Below are positions 60,780 to 64,000 of a DNA stretch of 64,000 nucleotides, one piece after another (the first letter of the stretch is position 1; each line of letters starts with the position of its first letter). The notes under the pieces are model-generated. The model did not search any database, was not told where the DNA came from, and was given only the letters and a program-made list of their open reading frames with translations. The position numbers and the translations under genes were made by a program. This DNA is from Acanthacorydalis orientalis (taxonomy: Eukaryota > Arthropoda > Insecta > Megaloptera > Corydalidae): positions 48,942,425 to 49,006,424 of the forward strand of contig CM068317.1 of NCBI GenBank assembly GCA_034766995.1, written 5' to 3'.

Positions 60780-61200
60780 TTCCAGCGGATCAGCCCTTTA
60801 GTTTTTTGGTAACAAAACGGAACTCCAGTTCGCTTCCCTCTCTTTCCAAAAGATCTTTTAAGATTTCTTCTGTCCTGTTTCATATCTTCTTTTAATTGAC
60901 AAAGAATAAACATTGCAATAACACGACTCATGCCCAACTCCTTGGTCCAAAGAACAAGACCCGTATGATATTCCTACCAATTCTTTATTCTCTCTAACAG
61001 TCGGTCCAGTGGAGTTCTTGGATTTCAATAACTTGAAAATTGAAAACGTACTCGTTCCTTCATCACCCACGATTAAAATTCTTAAAAGTGCTTGAATCAC
61101 TTAAACCATTCCACCTGACTTATAGCATGTTCTCCAAAGAACATTCTCAAATATTAAAGTGTTTCTGTTACATTCTGTTGAACAGAAAGGAGACACAATA
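60780..61200 (-). mobile_element. Mariner transposase relic (helix-turn-helix region)
   Basis: Minus-strand pieces in shifting frames read GEHAISQVEWFK, then RENKELVGISYGSC, then LGMSRVIAMFILCQLKEDMK and QDRRNL. Their order and spacing match the N-terminal DNA-binding half of mariner transposase (VFxWFKRFK, then ELGISxGxxxxILxEDLGMxxVxAKFVPxLL). Several frameshifts and stops are present, and the DDD catalytic domain was not found. Confidence 0.65.
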
Positions 61201-64000
61201 TAAATCTGGAAATGTAAACAAACTACAGATTCATTTTTTTGATTGAACAGTTTACTTCACGGCTGTCGGTTAAAATAAACTTTCTACAGAATGTATCGAT
61301 CCGGCCCTGGCTCTAATAACTTATCCGTCGAGCAATAAATTCGTGTGATGGCGACTGTGCAACCTTATATAGTGCCAAGGTGAAACCGGGCTGCACGGAC
61401 TCGGTCATCATTCGCTCGAATCGCGCGCCCATTTCACTTTTCATATTAAAAACATCAGCGCGCCGAACGACGTTCCAGTGTGTCGATTCAATTCCAGTCG
61501 AGAAAAATCCGTATAGGTTTAACTACAATGCGTTTCCGTTCACTGGTAGATAATTTTGTGCACGTAATCTCCTCAACGATTGATAGGCTTCTGGTTTCCG
61601 TCCTGAAAGGAACATTTAGTCTCTTGCTCAGTCATTTTTGTATCGTTGAAATGACTTTCTAGTCGAGAAATAAACTTTTGTCGGCTCAATTTCTCTTTCA
61701 ACTGTTCAAAAATGTGATAAGATGTAGAAAAAAACGTTCTTTTAACCTTACATTTTGTTATGAAATTACAAGTCTCTTTTTTGAATTTAGAAGAAAAAAA
61801 AATTATTAAAAAACATCAATGAAGAAACAATGCCAACTGAACATTCATTATTGAAAAATAACAAGATTCAAAAACTGTTCTCTTGAGAACAGTTGGCTCT
61901 GGCCAACTTTCAAGAACACAGTTGGCCCTGGTCAAGACTTGTCAGCCCTAATACAATTCTCAAAAAGTAAGACGGCCGCACACACCTCCAAAGAAATACA
62001 TTTTATGAACCACTGCATAGTTTTTGTTCATTGCGTTTTCGGATCCGTTCTTTTGTCGACAGGAAAGGATTCTTCGATGACTTCGAAACGTTTATTCTTT
62101 ATCAACGTAAGCAATTTCGTCAGAATGGTGTTTCAGTCATCTTCGAAGTATTTTTATAGCTTTTAAACTTTTTCCACTACTTGAAATTGTTCTATATTTT
62201 TATATTTCCGTAGTAGACGATGACAGAAAATCAGAACCGTTTAAAAGTCTCAAATCGAACAGCTAAACACGATGTGTGAGTCATGTAACGTTTTATGCTC
62301 ACGCCCGATATTTAATCGAATCATCTTTACTGATTGTGATAGGAGGATGCATGGAGGAGTGGTAGCAAATAAGCCAATACGAATCCAGAGACCAGTTGGG
62401 AGTGACGTAAACGTTTTCCATACACTAATAAGGGTTACAAATCCACAGCCGATTACATCTATTCATTAATTTCCTTAACATAATCGAATCAAAGTGAGCA
62501 TCGATAATAGTTGGGTGAAACAAAAAGTGACATAATTTTTCATATGCTAGTAAAGGTTAGAAATACACAGCCGACTATATCTATTCGTCAATTTCGATAA
62601 TCTAATTAAATTGAAATAAACATCTATCGTAGTTGGCGGAATGAAATAGTGATATGATTTTTTGTGTGGTAGTAAGAATTATAAATATATCAATTCGTTA
62701 ATTTTACTAACTTTATTAAATAAGTGTTGACACTGATCGTAGTTGGCTGAAAGAAACACTAATATGATTTTTTTATATGTTAAACGACTAAAAATGCACA
62801 GCCAACTACATATATTTGTCAGTTTGACAAATTTGATTAAATTGGAATTAGCATCAATCGCAGTTGGCTGAAAAAAGTCATCAAATAATTTTTCACGCGC
62901 TGAGAAATATTAGAAATACGCAGCCGACTAGATTTGTTCATCAATTTCGCTTATCAATTTGGAATTAGCATCGGTCACAGTTGGCTAAGAAAAAAGGAAT
63001 GATTTTCCATAGACCACTGAGGATTGGAAATATACAGCCGACTACGTTCATCGAGTCGAGCAAATCTAAAGATAGTCTGATCAACAACTAGCTTATAAAT
63101 ATTCTAATTACTTGCATATCTTCATTAATTTTTTTATTTTGATCTGACCAACGCCTTAATTAATATTTGCAATAATTAGTAATAAGAGTAAATTCAGTTT
63201 ATGATTTCAAAATAGTCTAAAAAGGGAGGAAACATTTATTGACTTGTCGACTCGATTGTTGATCCTAATCGGTTTTTTTACATAGGTTACTACGATCTGT
63301 CTGACTATCGCTATACTGTCTTAAGCTTTCCATTTCTCTATAAAATCGAATCGTTTGCACATTTCAATATCTGAAATAATAACAATCGAACGATTCGCAC
63401 AGATGTCAAAACTGAAACGTTTCGATTATCATATCGACCGAAATCACTAGTTCGTGGGAGAGAAAGAGCAAGGCAAGGTCTCGTCGAATGTAAGAATGTC
63501 CGACGATCGTTTTTCGATAACATTGTGCGCGGATCACTGGATATGTCCGTGATATCATACGAACGGACGGAATCAGATCCGTACGAGAAAGAAACGCGGA
63601 CACAACGACACACAATCAATTCAGTTCATATGCACAGTTCCGAGAACAAAAACCGATCCGCGCAAATAAATAAACCACTATTAATTATGTTCTCGGCCGA
63701 TCATGTTTCTCGGTGTGAGTAAGATCGCCAGTTGAATCACCAGTGAAAGTTATTTTTTTCCATCGGTTTCATATTTGTACTTCGATATGAAACCAAATTT
63801 ATATAGTCTCATTATATATATATATATATATATATATACGAGTATATATGTAAAGTGAAACTTGTCTATTACAAACACGGCTCTGACACATGTTTTTTTT
63901 TGTTATAGAAAGGATTCATTATAAAGTATTAATATATAATATACAGCTTCAATTGTTTCCAGAAACTATTTGATGTTAAACGGGCAATTTTTGTTAAAGG
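61201..64000. other. Gene-free right end
   Basis: It contains the 119-bp array, an (AT)n at 63813-63838 and a GC-richer patch at about 63400-63720. No coding exon or further element end was recognised. Confidence 0.55.
62360..63060. repeat. Tandem array, ~119-bp period, about 6 copies
   Basis: The anchor CACAGCCGACTA recurs at ~62445, 62566, 62797, 62919 and 63033, with a decayed copy near 62685. Each unit also holds AGTTGGCTGAAA and TGATTTTTNATATG. Confidence 0.85.

Noticed and set aside
33892..63060. Regularly spaced repeats that might suggest a CRISPR array
   Set aside because: Units are contiguous, diverged tandem repeats without unique spacers, in a eukaryotic genome with introns.

Overview
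This is an AT-rich animal nuclear window, almost certainly from an insect. The evidence is two multi-exon trypsin-fold serine protease genes with GT-AG introns, eukaryotic tRNA-Pro genes with internal promoter boxes, mariner, piggyBac and RTE-type transposon relics, and an (AT)n microsatellite about every 2 kb. The insect order cannot be settled from the sequence. Most of the window is intron and intergenic DNA; convincing protein-coding exons add up to only about 3.3 kb.

Layout. 1-11.6 kb: no gene; microsatellites, dispersed repeats and a truncated RTE LINE 3' end at 6.6 kb. 11.6-23.9 kb: a tRNA-Pro cluster with 13 intact or nearly intact genes covering anticodons TGG, AGG and CGG, plus at least five pseudogenes or fragments. 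Interleaved with it are five minus-strand exons (13518-19066) of serine protease gene 1, so six of the tRNA genes sit inside its introns. A ~1.2 kb inverted repeat (14680-15870 and 20740-21950), each arm carrying the same tRNA series, brackets three of the five exons. 24-36.9 kb: repeats, a decayed piggyBac 3' end at 29.7-30.2 kb and an 81-bp tandem array at 34 kb. 36.9-51.8 kb: serine protease gene 2 on the minus strand, six exons whose phases all join, from signal peptide to stop (652 codons); it resembles the conserved Drosophila CG8170-type protease. 51.9-64 kb: no gene; tandem arrays with ~100, ~119 and ~177-bp periods, two mariner transposase relics and an 80-bp mariner-type MITE with TA target duplications.

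The two proteases are diverged paralogs in the same orientation about 18 kb apart. They share a short clip-like six-cysteine region before a trypsin domain with a complete His-Asp-Ser triad, and both are expected to be secreted zymogens cleaved before IIGG or IVGG. The most unusual structure is the tRNA-Pro cluster: it has grown by unit and segmental duplication, including an inverted duplication, within and around the introns of gene 1.
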